Below are positions 9,337-17,276 of a stretch of 33,563 nucleotides of DNA, piece after piece. Position 1 is the first letter of the stretch. Each line of letters begins with the position of its first letter. The position numbers were made by a program, and so were the translations under genes. The DNA is taken from positions 1-33,563 of IMG/VR virus record IMGVR_UViG_3300009168_000039. One strand, given 5' to 3'. The stretch comes from a virus. Under the pieces are notes generated by a model. The model was not told the origin of the DNA, made no database searches, and worked only from the letters and a program-made list of their open reading frames with translations.

Positions 9337-9777
9337 TTATGCTGACCCAGTTCTCTTAGTTAAAAGTCCTGTTCCTTTAAATTCTAATGAAGTTTTAATT
9401 GCATCACCAACTCCTCCAGAAAAACCTGGATTAACTGGATAAGCAACACCTTCGTAATAATTTATTGAACCACCTACAGTAGGATATACACTTACCAATA
9501 CTGAAGAATCTGCAGTTAATGCTTTATCAATCATATTGACAATATAAGTATAACCAGCAGAAGTATCTTTTACTCTTGGAAAAATACCATTTGTAGTAAC
9601 TGACCAATCATATCCATCTGTAATGAATTGAGAAACCACACTATCAAGATACTTAACTTCAATTAATTTGTTATTTATTTTGAAGTCAAAATCTGTTGCA
9701 CATCCTAAGATACTAGTATCAACTTTTATTACCATCATTGAACCCAATAAAGGGGTACTTGTGTTTGAATAACTCAT
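9337..9777 (-). CDS. Major tail tube protein (146 aa)
   Basis: A compact beta-rich protein in the tail-tube position, between the tail terminator-like protein and the tail chaperones. Features typical of TP901-1-type tube proteins are the early GSMMVIKVD and CATDFDFKINNKLIEVKY strands, the DGYDWSVTTNG stretch, and a late SLEFKGTGLLT strand. It should polymerise as stacked rings around the tape measure. A TGAATATATATA box lies upstream (about 9805-9816), consistent with its own promoter for a protein needed in many copies. Its assignment is by family appearance and location. Confidence 0.8.
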   Translation of the reverse strand: MSYSNTSTPLLGSMMVIKVDTSILGCATDFDFKINNKLIEVKYLDSVVSQFITDGYDWSVTTNGIFPRVKDTSAGYTYIVNMIDKALTADSSVLVSVYPTVGGSINYYEGVAYPVNPGFSGGVGDAIKTSLEFKGTGLLTKRTGSA

Positions 9778-9821
9778 CTTATTTAATTTATTTTAAGTTT
9801 ATTTATATATATATTCATAAT

Positions 9822-10223
9822 TTATTTTATTATTGAAAAAAGTAATTCACTAATGTAAATTCCATCTTGTCCTTCTTCAAGTTTTGTATATTTATTTTCA
9901 CTTTCAAATTTTATGTATGATATATTACTTGAACTATATGTATTAATATTTGTAAGAACACTTTCAACTATTAAATCTAGTTGATCCTCAGAATCTGGTG
10001 TCATGATAACAACTAAAACATCATAAATTTTATAACCACCACCATCATTAGTATTAATAATTTCTTTAACATTACAATCCCAGGCAATATAATTTTTAGT
10101 CCAATCAACATTCTCATCAGAATCTGTTGGCAAATTACGGTACCATATACCGCCATCAATTAGTGTATTTAAATCACTAAAAGATTTTATTAAAGTAGAA
10201 AAAGAACTATAAAGTGTAGGCAT
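9822..10223 (-). CDS. Tail terminator / tail completion-like protein (133 aa)
   Basis: MPTLYSSFSTLIKSFSDLNTLIDGGIWYRNLPTD... resembles the small tail-terminator proteins that cap the tube and join it to the head. It lies between the HK97 gp10-like gene and the tail tube gene, the usual place for this role. Its ATG shares one base with the stop of the preceding gene (TAATG), suggesting coupled translation. No catalytic residues expected. The family assignment is moderate. Confidence 0.65.
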   Translation of the reverse strand: MPTLYSSFSTLIKSFSDLNTLIDGGIWYRNLPTDSDENVDWTKNYIAWDCNVKEIINTNDGGGYKIYDVLVVIMTPDSEDQLDLIVESVLTNINTYSSSNISYIKFESENKYTKLEEGQDGIYISELLFSIIK

Positions 10224-10663
10224 TATTTATTAATTTTTTTAATTCTTTTTTGTAAGAAATTTTCTATTTCTTCACCATATTGAGTATTTACGTAATTAAT
10301 AATAGGCTCAATTTGTTGATCAACTATAGGTTCTATTGTATTTTTTCCTGTAATACTACCACGATTATAACCTTTCTTTGTCTCTCTTTGTTTTGTTCCT
10401 TTTTCTACAAAACGAATCCAAAATGCATCACTTGAAGGACCTGCAAATACTGCAGTTGGATCTTCTCTATCATTTTGTACTACAAAACTTTTTTTAGTAG
10501 TTGAAGAATAAGGAGTTCCTGCTCTTAATGAATCTATAATAAACTTTTTTGCAGTTTTTCTATGTACCGATTGAAGAAGTTTAGCATTAACCTTTGCAGG
10601 CAATTGTAAAAGTGCTTCTTGAATTTCCTTTACACCTTTAAGTTCATATCTTATTGCTTCCAT
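10223..10663 (-). CDS. HK97 gp10-like head-tail / tail completion protein (146 aa)
   Basis: The N-terminus (YELKGVKEIQEALLQLPAKVNAKLLQSVHRKTAKKFI) and the central FWIRFVEKGTKQRE segment match the HK97 gp10-like family. These structural proteins act at the head-tail junction or in tail completion. The gene is linked by 1-base TAATG overlaps to both neighbours, so the four connector genes behave as a translational unit. A basic C-terminus (RIKKINK) may contact DNA. Confidence 0.78.
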   Translation of the reverse strand: MEAIRYELKGVKEIQEALLQLPAKVNAKLLQSVHRKTAKKFIIDSLRAGTPYSSTTKKSFVVQNDREDPTAVFAGPSSDAFWIRFVEKGTKQRETKKGYNRGSITGKNTIEPIVDQQIEPIINYVNTQYGEEIENFLQKRIKKINK

Positions 10664-10974
10664 TATGTAAGTGTTGTAATTATTTTCATAAATGAATTTT
10701 GTTCTATAGGTTCAATAAATTCAATCTTATATGTTTTTTCATTCCATATTATTTGACAATCATAATCTACACTAGAATTATAACGTATCGTAAATATTAC
10801 TGTGGTTGATATTGATTCATATTGTGCATTGTATTGTGTATTTCCAGAACTAACGTTAACATTAGCATAACAATATCTAAGAAAACTATAAGTTTTTAAA
10901 GGTTTTCCTGTAGTTGTACTTGAATTAGAAGATTTTTGAATCTTTATCCTATATTTTAAATCATTACTATTCAT
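10663..10974 (-). CDS. Head-tail joining (head closure-like) protein (103 aa)
   Basis: A small beta-barrel-like protein with NDLKYRIKIQKSSNSS at the start, CYANVNVSSGNTQYNAQYES in the middle and IIWNEKTYKIEFIEPI near the end. This pattern is typical of the phage head-tail joining family (head closure, SPP1 gp16-like). It would plug the connector after DNA packaging. Both ends share 1-base TAATG overlaps with neighbours. Confidence 0.75.
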   Translation of the reverse strand: MNSNDLKYRIKIQKSSNSSTTTGKPLKTYSFLRYCYANVNVSSGNTQYNAQYESISTTVIFTIRYNSSVDYDCQIIWNEKTYKIEFIEPIEQNSFMKIITTLT

Positions 10975-11525
10975 TAGAATCTTTGTTCTATATAGAAGTT
11001 GAGTATTGTTTCAAATACTTTGTTGTCTTGCATTCCATTCCAAGCAAAATTTGACCGCGCTGAATCGTATAAATCACCAATTTTTGTCAATATTGCCTGT
11101 TTTATTAATACAGGACATTCATCATAACCTGTGTAATATGTTAGTGTGATAGGATCTGTAGTAATTGTATCTGTCCATTCAACAATAAATGAATTATCAT
11201 GATTAAGTATATAATCTAGTGTACCTATTGAAGCATCATTTGAATCCACTACATCAATTATTGAAATATAATTACCTTCATAAACCTCAAGATAATCACT
11301 TGAAAAATCATAAATCCTTAATGTATTTGTTGTTTTTGCAATGTCTTTATTAATATAATTTTCTGCGAGTGTTGTTGCTGCTGTAATTAAATTTTCAATA
11401 TAGTCATCATCATCACGAAAATCAACATCAACCCTTAAATGCCTTTTAGCTTCTGCAAGACTAATTGGATAAAGTGCTTTAGATTTTGTAATATTATAAT
11501 CAGAACTTATATTAAGTAAATTCAT
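10974..11525 (-). CDS. Head-tail connector (adaptor, gp6-like) protein (183 aa)
   Basis: The YPISLAEAKRHLRVDVDFRDDDDYIENLITAATTLAENYINKD segment is the hallmark of gp6-like head-tail connector adaptors. The central domain is beta-rich. The C-terminal helix (CPVLIKQAILTKIGDLYDSA) is also typical. The protein forms a ring under the portal. It lies 14 bases after the small post-capsid gene and heads the connector cluster. Confidence 0.82.
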   Translation of the reverse strand: MNLLNISSDYNITKSKALYPISLAEAKRHLRVDVDFRDDDDYIENLITAATTLAENYINKDIAKTTNTLRIYDFSSDYLEVYEGNYISIIDVVDSNDASIGTLDYILNHDNSFIVEWTDTITTDPITLTYYTGYDECPVLIKQAILTKIGDLYDSARSNFAWNGMQDNKVFETILNFYIEQRF

Positions 11526-11539
11526 TTTAATTCATTATT

Positions 11540-11815
11540 TTACAATACAAGAGATGCACATAATACGTGATGCCAAACTCCACCTGTTTTAAGATATAAA
11601 GAAGAATCTTGCACAAACATATTTCCATTTGCACCACTAGCATCTTTTAAATTAGCTATTACTAAATTTGTTACAATTTTTGCAGCAGTTCCTACTGAAG
11701 CATTTAAAGTAACAAATCCTGTTTCAACAGAATCTACTACAGATTGTATGTTTTCTGCAGTACCAAAAGATGTTTGATTTGAATTAAAATCTGCAGGTAA
11801 ATTTATGTATGCCAT
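11540..11815 (-). CDS. Small post-capsid protein, possible head fibre or decoration protein (91 aa)
   Basis: The protein (MAYINLPADFNSNQTSFG...) lies between the second capsid gene and the connector gene. The C-terminal half (DASGANGNMFVQDSSLYLKTGGVWHHVLCASLVL) looks like a short beta-structured head domain, and the middle (TLNASVGTAAKI) recalls repeats in the tail fibres. A head fibre or capsid decoration role fits size and position but is an inference. It follows a hairpin terminator, so expression may be below that of the capsid genes. Confidence 0.5.
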   Translation of the reverse strand: MAYINLPADFNSNQTSFGTAENIQSVVDSVETGFVTLNASVGTAAKIVTNLVIANLKDASGANGNMFVQDSSLYLKTGGVWHHVLCASLVL

Positions 11816-11832
11816 AATTTTTAATTTATTTT

Positions 11833-11864
11833 AAAAAAGGGAGAAGATTAATCTCCTCTCCCTT
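11833..11864 (-). terminator. Intrinsic terminator downstream of the capsid genes
   Basis: The minus strand folds into AAGGGAGA paired with TCTCCCTT, with a further inner palindrome AGATTAATCT, followed by six T residues. It lies 23 bases after the second capsid stop. It would trim transcripts after the highly expressed capsid genes while allowing some read-through into the connector genes. Confidence 0.72.
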
Positions 11865-11886
11865 AAATATTTATTTACTTTATAAT

Positions 11887-12780
11887 TTAAGCAACTGAAG
11901 GGTCATAAAGATTTAAAACTCCAAGTGTATTGTATACACCAGAGTCAAACATACCTACAATTGTAAGATTAATTAAACCCTTCTTTGCATCTGTGTACGG
12001 ATCAACTATAATTTCAAGTCCACCCCATTGACCAACACAAACTTTATTCCAATCAGCAAATGTAATTACTGAAGTATTTTGAGCAGGAACTGCATATGCA
12101 GGATAAGAATTAATCTTACCAGCATCATAAATAGGACCTTGATTAGTCATCTTTGCAGTTGTACTAAGATAAGCACGTGTTGCAGGAGTAACAACATAAG
12201 CAGGTGAAGTAAGCATATAGTCACCTAATGAAGCTTCCATATCTACTAAATTTGTCCAAGTAACATATGTAGTTTTTGAATTTTCATTTGTACTAGGGCA
12301 ATCTGCTAAAACTTGATCAAAAACATCATTTGTTACACAATTCCATACACCATTTACAAGGTTTTGTATAATTCCATTGTATATACCTGGTGATGTTTGA
12401 ACTAAAGTTTCTTTTGAAATAGCTTGTGAGTGTGATACTCTACGAGGAGTCAAAGTTAAACTTGTAGTTGATAAACTTGCAGATGATGCATCTTGATTTT
12501 CAGCAACAAATTTTCCAGTAGATTGTGCCATTGCAGGTACTACAAATTGTCCATTTAAACCACTGAAAAATTGTACACCCAATTGACGTAAGAAAGCTTC
12601 TGCAGGTGATGTAAGAACATCAATCCCACCAAAAACTGTCTTTTCTACAATATCAGTATCAGTTGAAGTTATAATAGGGTCTGCTCTTAATGATGCAGAT
12701 CTACCACTATCAACTGCTTCTTTTAACCAATCTCTAAAGGTTGGTTTTTCTTGTTTTAATATATTTTCCATATTATTCAT
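11887..12780 (-). CDS. Second major capsid protein paralogue without delta domain (297 aa)
   Basis: HK97-fold capsid protein, closely related to the preceding 361-residue one. Shared blocks include RADPIITSTD, SPAEAFLR, APRRVSH/TPRRVSH, QAISKETL, QNLVNGVWNCVTNDVFD, YPAYAVPA and GQWGGLEIIVDPYTDA. It begins at the FRDWL block and lacks the 80-residue charged N-terminal region of its paralogue. It therefore probably has no scaffolding delta domain to be cleaved by the prohead protease. A gap of 21 bases separates the two genes. It could co-assemble with the longer form, occupy special lattice positions, or be a duplicated gene under divergence. Confidence 0.85.
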   Translation of the reverse strand: MNNMENILKQEKPTFRDWLKEAVDSGRSASLRADPIITSTDTDIVEKTVFGGIDVLTSPAEAFLRQLGVQFFSGLNGQFVVPAMAQSTGKFVAENQDASSASLSTTSLTLTPRRVSHSQAISKETLVQTSPGIYNGIIQNLVNGVWNCVTNDVFDQVLADCPSTNENSKTTYVTWTNLVDMEASLGDYMLTSPAYVVTPATRAYLSTTAKMTNQGPIYDAGKINSYPAYAVPAQNTSVITFADWNKVCVGQWGGLEIIVDPYTDAKKGLINLTIVGMFDSGVYNTLGVLNLYDPSVA

Positions 12781-12801
12781 TATTTAATTTTAGTTTATTG
12801 A

Positions 12802-13887
12802 TTAAGCATTTGGACACCAAGTAATTCCCTTAGTTTGAAAACATCCTGTGTCAAATAAACCAACAACTGTTAAATTAATAAGTCCTTTATTAGCATCAGT
12901 ATAAGGATCAACTATAATTTCAAGTCCACCCCATTGTCCAACAGCCATCTTTGAGAAATCTCCAAGATACATCATTGTTGAATTTGCAGCAGGAACTGCA
13001 TATGCAGGATAACCCAAAACTGTATTATCAGGACCCCAAATAGGAGCTTGATTTGACATTGTTGCTGTAGTTTTTAAAGTTGCTCTGTTTGCTGGTGTAG
13101 TTACATAATTAACTGAACCAATATTGGTATAAGCTAAACTAGCTTCAAGATTTGCAATTTTTGCATATGTAATACCGGCAGTTTGTCTTTGAGCTGGTGC
13201 ATCACTTTGTAATGTATCAAATACATCATTAGTAACACAATTCCATACACCATTCACAAGATTTTGTAAAATACTTGAATAAATAGTTGGATTTACTTCA
13301 CTTAAAGTTTCTTTAGAAATTGCTTGTGTATGAGATACACGTCTTGGTGCTAAAGTGAGACTTGATGTTGACATACTAGCTGAAGCAGCACCTGTATTTT
13401 CACCAGGAAAAGCTGCAGTATCTTCTGCCATTGAAGGAATAACTAATTGACCATTTAAACCTTGGAAAAATGTTACACCAACTGTACGTAAGAATGCTTC
13501 CGCTGGAGACACCATAATATCTACACCTGCTTTTACAGTTTTATTAATAATTGCAGAATCTGTACTAGTGATTATAGGATCTGCTCTAAATGAAGGAGTT
13601 TTTCCACCATTTGCTACAGATTCAAAAAGCCAATCACGGAATTTAACACCTACTGGTTTTTCATCTTCTGATTTAGTTTCCATAAGATATTCTGCTTCTG
13701 TTTTAGTTTTATTTAAAGCTTCTTGTCTTTCTAAAAGAGCAAGTTCTTCATCAATAGTCTTAATTTTACTATCATTTGCATCCCATTCGGATCTTTGTTC
13801 ATCTGTAAGTGCTTCACTCTTAGTGATTTCTTCCATTTTAGATATAAGGTCTGAACGTTCTGATTTTAAATCATTTATGCGTTTCAT
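12802..13887 (-). CDS. Major capsid protein, HK97 type, with delta domain (361 aa)
   Basis: Residues 1 to about 75 (MKRINDLKSERSDLISKMEEITKSEALTDEQ...) are a charged coiled coil, as in the delta or scaffolding domain of HK97 gp5-type proteins. The mature domain starts near KFRDWLFESV and carries SPAEAFLRTVGVTFFQGLNGQLVIPSMAE and the C-terminal GLEIIVDPYTDA block. The prohead protease encoded just upstream (24-base gap) should remove the delta region. It builds the icosahedral shell. A close paralogue follows immediately. Confidence 0.9.
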   Translation of the reverse strand: MKRINDLKSERSDLISKMEEITKSEALTDEQRSEWDANDSKIKTIDEELALLERQEALNKTKTEAEYLMETKSEDEKPVGVKFRDWLFESVANGGKTPSFRADPIITSTDSAIINKTVKAGVDIMVSPAEAFLRTVGVTFFQGLNGQLVIPSMAEDTAAFPGENTGAASASMSTSSLTLAPRRVSHTQAISKETLSEVNPTIYSSILQNLVNGVWNCVTNDVFDTLQSDAPAQRQTAGITYAKIANLEASLAYTNIGSVNYVTTPANRATLKTTATMSNQAPIWGPDNTVLGYPAYAVPAANSTMMYLGDFSKMAVGQWGGLEIIVDPYTDANKGLINLTVVGLFDTGCFQTKGITWCPNA

Positions 13888-13910
13888 AATTTATTTTATT
13901 TAATTTTAGT

Positions 13911-14570
13911 TTAATTTTTAAATTTTAGGATTTTTAGATGCATTTTCATTCTTTCAATTTCATCATTGAGTCTTTTGAATTCTTCATCTAATGAATTTTC
14001 TTCAACTTTTGGTTCTTCAGATTTAACTTCTTCTTCATCTTTATCTTCATCTCTTGCAAATATGTCTGTATTTGAATAGGCAGCATCAACAACTACACTT
14101 ACATCGTATAGTTTTGCAATTTTTTTAATTACTCTAATATTATTGCCTTCTTCATCTTTAGACCATTCGTCATCACCTTTATTCATAATAAAAGCGAAAC
14201 TATTTTCAAATAAATCTGATCTTGAAACAAGTTCATATACATCATTTCCTAAAGTAGTGTTAGGTACTAATGCCCTGAAATGCAATCCTACATCATCTGT
14301 TGAAAGTTGCAAAGTGCCTGATTTTGTACGTCCTAAAACTCTATCATTTTCATGATTGAAGTTAAAGACAACATTTAAATCTTCACGTTGTAGTGCTTCA
14401 TCAAAAGCATGTCGGTCTATTATCTCAGTAAATAGTTTATTATTTTCAAACAAAATTTTTGATTTTTGATTAAAAACAGAAGCATATCCTTCTAAATATC
14501 TTTTACCATCTTCTTCAAATGCTCTAAAAGATATTTGTTCAGGATCTAAGTTTCTTATAATTTTCTTCAT
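13911..14570 (-). CDS. Prohead maturation protease (219 aa)
   Basis: Serine protease of the HK97 gp4 type (herpesvirus assemblin-like fold). Visible motifs are LEGYASVFN near residue 30, NFNHENDRVLGRTKSGTL with the probable catalytic His at 73, and LFENSFAFIM with the probable nucleophile Ser124. The acidic and coiled-coil tail after residue 170 may act as a scaffold. It cleaves capsid delta domains during prohead maturation. It lies between portal and capsid genes, the standard order. Confidence 0.88.
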   Translation of the reverse strand: MKKIIRNLDPEQISFRAFEEDGKRYLEGYASVFNQKSKILFENNKLFTEIIDRHAFDEALQREDLNVVFNFNHENDRVLGRTKSGTLQLSTDDVGLHFRALVPNTTLGNDVYELVSRSDLFENSFAFIMNKGDDEWSKDEEGNNIRVIKKIAKLYDVSVVVDAAYSNTDIFARDEDKDEEEVKSEEPKVEENSLDEEFKRLNDEIERMKMHLKILKFKN

Positions 14571-14610
14571 TCTAAATTTTATTTTATTATTATATATATT
14601 TATTATTTTT

Positions 14611-15882
14611 TTAAATATTTAAAGAACTATCTTTATTTATTATGTTTGTAGAACTATCTGTTTTACCTGCTATTTGTTCAACTGTTAAATAATTTCCAGG
14701 AATATAATGTTTATCTCCCTCTGGATATGTAGAAAATCCTTCAAGTTTTGCTACATCATTTATAGTTGCTACACCCATACCAGTCATAGTCTTTAAATAT
14801 GCTGATCTTGTTGCTGCATCCAATTCAACCATTGACATTGTATTAAATTCTATAGATATTCCACCTAATCTTTCTTCAGTTGTTAAAAGTTTATGTTCCA
14901 TTTCTTGTCTATATAATCTTGCGATTGCTGCAATTGCATTTATATAAAAGTTTTTTTGAAGTTGTTCAACATTATTAAATTTTGAAGCTTCAAACAATCC
15001 AACCATTTCAGGAGGAATACCAAAAAGTGATGATATCTGACTTGCATTAAATTTAAAAGTTTCAATGAAGACTGCATCAGCAAAATTCATTGACATATCT
15101 TGTAATTCGGAATTTGGTGGTAATGTAATCATCTTACCAGCATTAATTGCACCAACATATTTCTTATTAAATTCTTCAATTGCTTCAAGAAGGGCCTTTT
15201 GATTTGCACCAGTGACAGTAGATTTAATAGCCTTAGGTGATACTGCATTATTTTTATAGAAGTTTTCAAGTGTTTGAATACCCTGATAAGAAGAACTTAA
15301 GTTCATTTTTAAGGCCTCAAGTGCACTTACCCCCCATATTCCATCCTTTGTAATACCTTTAAAGTGTAATATTTCACTTGCATTTATCTTTTGTTCTGTA
15401 TTTTCATCAATTTTTATTTTATAATATAATTCATCATTTATAATATTATATCCTATTACTCTTGAAGGCGGAATAAGAACTAATGATTTTAACTTTCCAT
15501 TACCATTTCTATAAATTCTTGCAAAAGAATTACCTTTAAGATTTCTCCAGTATTCTAGAGCACTAAAAAAAGTTTGTTGATTTGTCCAGTTATTTGGATT
15601 ATAGTGTAGAATTGGATATCTATAATCTTCTTTATCTACCGTACGTCCCTGTCCTTTATCAGAATAAATATTTAATGGCATACGTGATAATGTTTCAGAA
15701 AGAATTTTAATACAGGTAAAAAGAGTAGATATCTTTTCTGCATTTTCTATATTAAATTCTGCATTTGTTGAGCCTATCATTGTTGGCATTATGGAATCTA
15801 TCCACACTTTCTCAGTTCCTAATATAAAATTGGGATTATTCCAAGCAGATCTTAAATTTTGGGTAAATATTTTTAATGACAT
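14611..15882 (-). CDS. Portal protein, HK97 family (423 aa)
   Basis: Characteristic blocks are ISTLFTCIKILSETLSRMPLNIY (residues about 50-72), the YPILHYNPNNWTNQQTFFSAL segment, GNSFARIYRN, and ILHFKGITKDGIWGVSALEALK. FGIPPEMVG appears later. These match HK97-type portal proteins, which form the dodecameric ring at the capsid vertex for DNA entry and exit. Length is normal for the family. It is followed by the prohead protease and preceded by an AT-rich leader with a GAATATATATA box. Confidence 0.9.
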   Translation of the reverse strand: MSLKIFTQNLRSAWNNPNFILGTEKVWIDSIMPTMIGSTNAEFNIENAEKISTLFTCIKILSETLSRMPLNIYSDKGQGRTVDKEDYRYPILHYNPNNWTNQQTFFSALEYWRNLKGNSFARIYRNGNGKLKSLVLIPPSRVIGYNIINDELYYKIKIDENTEQKINASEILHFKGITKDGIWGVSALEALKMNLSSSYQGIQTLENFYKNNAVSPKAIKSTVTGANQKALLEAIEEFNKKYVGAINAGKMITLPPNSELQDMSMNFADAVFIETFKFNASQISSLFGIPPEMVGLFEASKFNNVEQLQKNFYINAIAAIARLYRQEMEHKLLTTEERLGGISIEFNTMSMVELDAATRSAYLKTMTGMGVATINDVAKLEGFSTYPEGDKHYIPGNYLTVEQIAGKTDSSTNIINKDSSLNI

Positions 15883-15943
15883 TAATTAAATTTATTTTTA
15901 TATATTTTTATATATATTCTTTTTTTTAATTAATATATATATT

Positions 15944-15965
15944 GTTAATATCGCTAGGTATTAAC
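15944..15965. promoter_or_regulatory. Inverted repeat and promoter-like leader upstream of the portal gene
   Basis: GTTAATA and TATTAAC flank an 8-base centre (tcgctagg). Downstream on the minus strand (about 15910-15920) is a GAATATATATA box like those upstream of other genes here. This suggests an operator-promoter unit for portal and capsid genes. The assignment is inferred from motif resemblance. Confidence 0.4.
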
Positions 15966-15985
15966 CATATTTTAATATTTTTTTT

Positions 15986-16033
15986 CTGCTCCGGTATCTA
16001 GTTCTATAGAGTATTGCATATAAGCCGGAGCAG
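15986..16033. other. Long-loop GC-rich hairpin between methyltransferase and portal genes
   Basis: A perfect 9-bp stem (CTGCTCCGG with CCGGAGCAG) encloses a 30-base loop. T residues follow it only on the plus strand (TTTTTATTT), while on the minus strand, the direction of the genes, it is followed by A residues. It is therefore not a normal terminator for the operon. It may be a processing or stability hairpin, or stop antisense transcription. Confidence 0.55.
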
Positions 16034-16043
16034 TTTTTATTTC

Positions 16044-16421
16044 TTATAACGATTCAAAATCAAACTTTAATGCATCTGCACAAACTATATTATGATTCAT
16101 AATAATATATGCTTCTGGAGTAGGTGATAGAAGAGTATATAATAAGCGTTTTTTCATCTCTTTTACATTATCTGCCATTAATTCTACACCATATATAGTT
16201 GAAAGTGATTGTAAATCTCCGTGTCCTTGAAGAATTTTACGATGTAAAATTTCTACTAAAAAATTACCATTTCCTGCAGCAGGATCACAAAAAGTTTTAG
16301 TAGGATCTATAAAGACTTCAAATGGAAGTTTATCAAGCATTTCAGAGACAAGTTTAGGAGGTGTAAAACACTCTGCAGTATTTTTTTTTCTTTGTTGTCT
16401 TTTATTTTCTAATTCTGTCAT
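16044..16421 (-). CDS. N6-adenine DNA methyltransferase, SAM-binding half (motifs X, I-III; 125 aa)
   Basis: Residues 16-29 (AECFTPPKLVSEML) correspond to motif X. CDPAAGNGNF (45-54) is the SAM-binding motif I, YGVEL is motif II, and the C-terminal NIVCADALKFDF is motif III. The protein stops exactly where the NPPF motif IV would follow in an Eco57I/gamma-like enzyme. That part is encoded by the gene immediately upstream, and the two overlap by one base (TAATG). Together they should form one two-chain adenine methyltransferase, possibly protecting phage DNA from host restriction. No restriction nuclease lies next to it. Confidence 0.82.
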   Translation of the reverse strand: MTELENKRQQRKKNTAECFTPPKLVSEMLDKLPFEVFIDPTKTFCDPAAGNGNFLVEILHRKILQGHGDLQSLSTIYGVELMADNVKEMKKRLLYTLLSPTPEAYIIMNHNIVCADALKFDFESL

Positions 16422-17257
16422 TAATAGTATTTAGGTATATTTTTTTCTATAAAATTTATTTCTTCTTGTGTTAATTCAAAATATTTATAAAGTTTTTCAT
16501 CTGTCCATTCTTGTGAAAAATCCAACCAAGGTACAACCTTTAATTCTCCTCTATCTAAATGTACATTAACTTTATATATTGATAAGCATGCTCTTGCAAA
16601 ATTTGTTTTTAAATATTTAAAAAAGTTATTAGCGTCATTTTCTTTATAAAATGATACATAAAATTTTATATTACCAGATCTTCCAGTTCTTATTGTCCGT
16701 TCAACTTTAGTATTATTTGGGTAAAATGTATAAAAATTATTATCTAACATTTTATCTATATCTTTAAAATTAACATTTCCTCGTATTATTGCAATATTAA
16801 CAAAATAATCTCTTACATGTTTATTAAGATGATTTAAAATATTATCTTTATTACAAAGTTGTTGTATATTGCATTTAAATTTAGTAAAAATAGGGTCGCC
16901 CCATTTATTAACCTCATTTAAACTTGAAACCATTATAGTTTTTTTATTAATTTTATCTATTATTTGTATATTATTATTAATTATGGATTTATCAATATAT
17001 GTTATAGCAAAAGGAAGAAAGGCGCCGACATTAAATAATGAGTTACCATTAAAAAATGTTATATTATTAATATGTTTTTCAATTATATTATTAACTGATT
17101 CGTATTTTCTTTTAATTCCTTTTTCATCTAAAAATTGACTAGATGGAGATATCCATAAAATATATTGTTTTGATATATTATACGCTAATTCTAAAAAAGA
17201 TAAATGTAACCCACCTTTAAACGGTGGATTTCCCACTACACAATCAAACTTTGGCAT
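16421..17257 (-). CDS. N6-adenine DNA methyltransferase, catalytic and target-recognition half (NPPF; 278 aa)
   Basis: The protein begins almost at motif IV: MPKFDCVVGNPPF, with NPPF at residues 10-13. NPPF is the catalytic motif of N6-adenine methyltransferases. The body (ELAYNISKQYILWISPSSQFLDEKG, FLPFAITYIDK) matches the later catalytic motifs. The basic C-terminal half is a likely target-recognition region (VERTIRTGRSGNIKFYVSFY). It has no SAM-binding DPAAG motif, which is supplied by the next gene. It lies 19 bases after the large terminase stop. The gene order (catalytic half first, SAM half second) is reversed relative to a single-chain gamma-type enzyme. Confidence 0.82.
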   Translation of the reverse strand: MPKFDCVVGNPPFKGGLHLSFLELAYNISKQYILWISPSSQFLDEKGIKRKYESVNNIIEKHINNITFFNGNSLFNVGAFLPFAITYIDKSIINNNIQIIDKINKKTIMVSSLNEVNKWGDPIFTKFKCNIQQLCNKDNILNHLNKHVRDYFVNIAIIRGNVNFKDIDKMLDNNFYTFYPNNTKVERTIRTGRSGNIKFYVSFYKENDANNFFKYLKTNFARACLSIYKVNVHLDRGELKVVPWLDFSQEWTDEKLYKYFELTQEEINFIEKNIPKYY

Positions 17258-17276
17258 ATCTTCAATTTTTATTTTA

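Noticed and set aside
13568-13903. Plus-strand ORF of 111 residues opposite the capsid gene
   Set aside because: Serine-rich antisense shadow of the major capsid protein gene.
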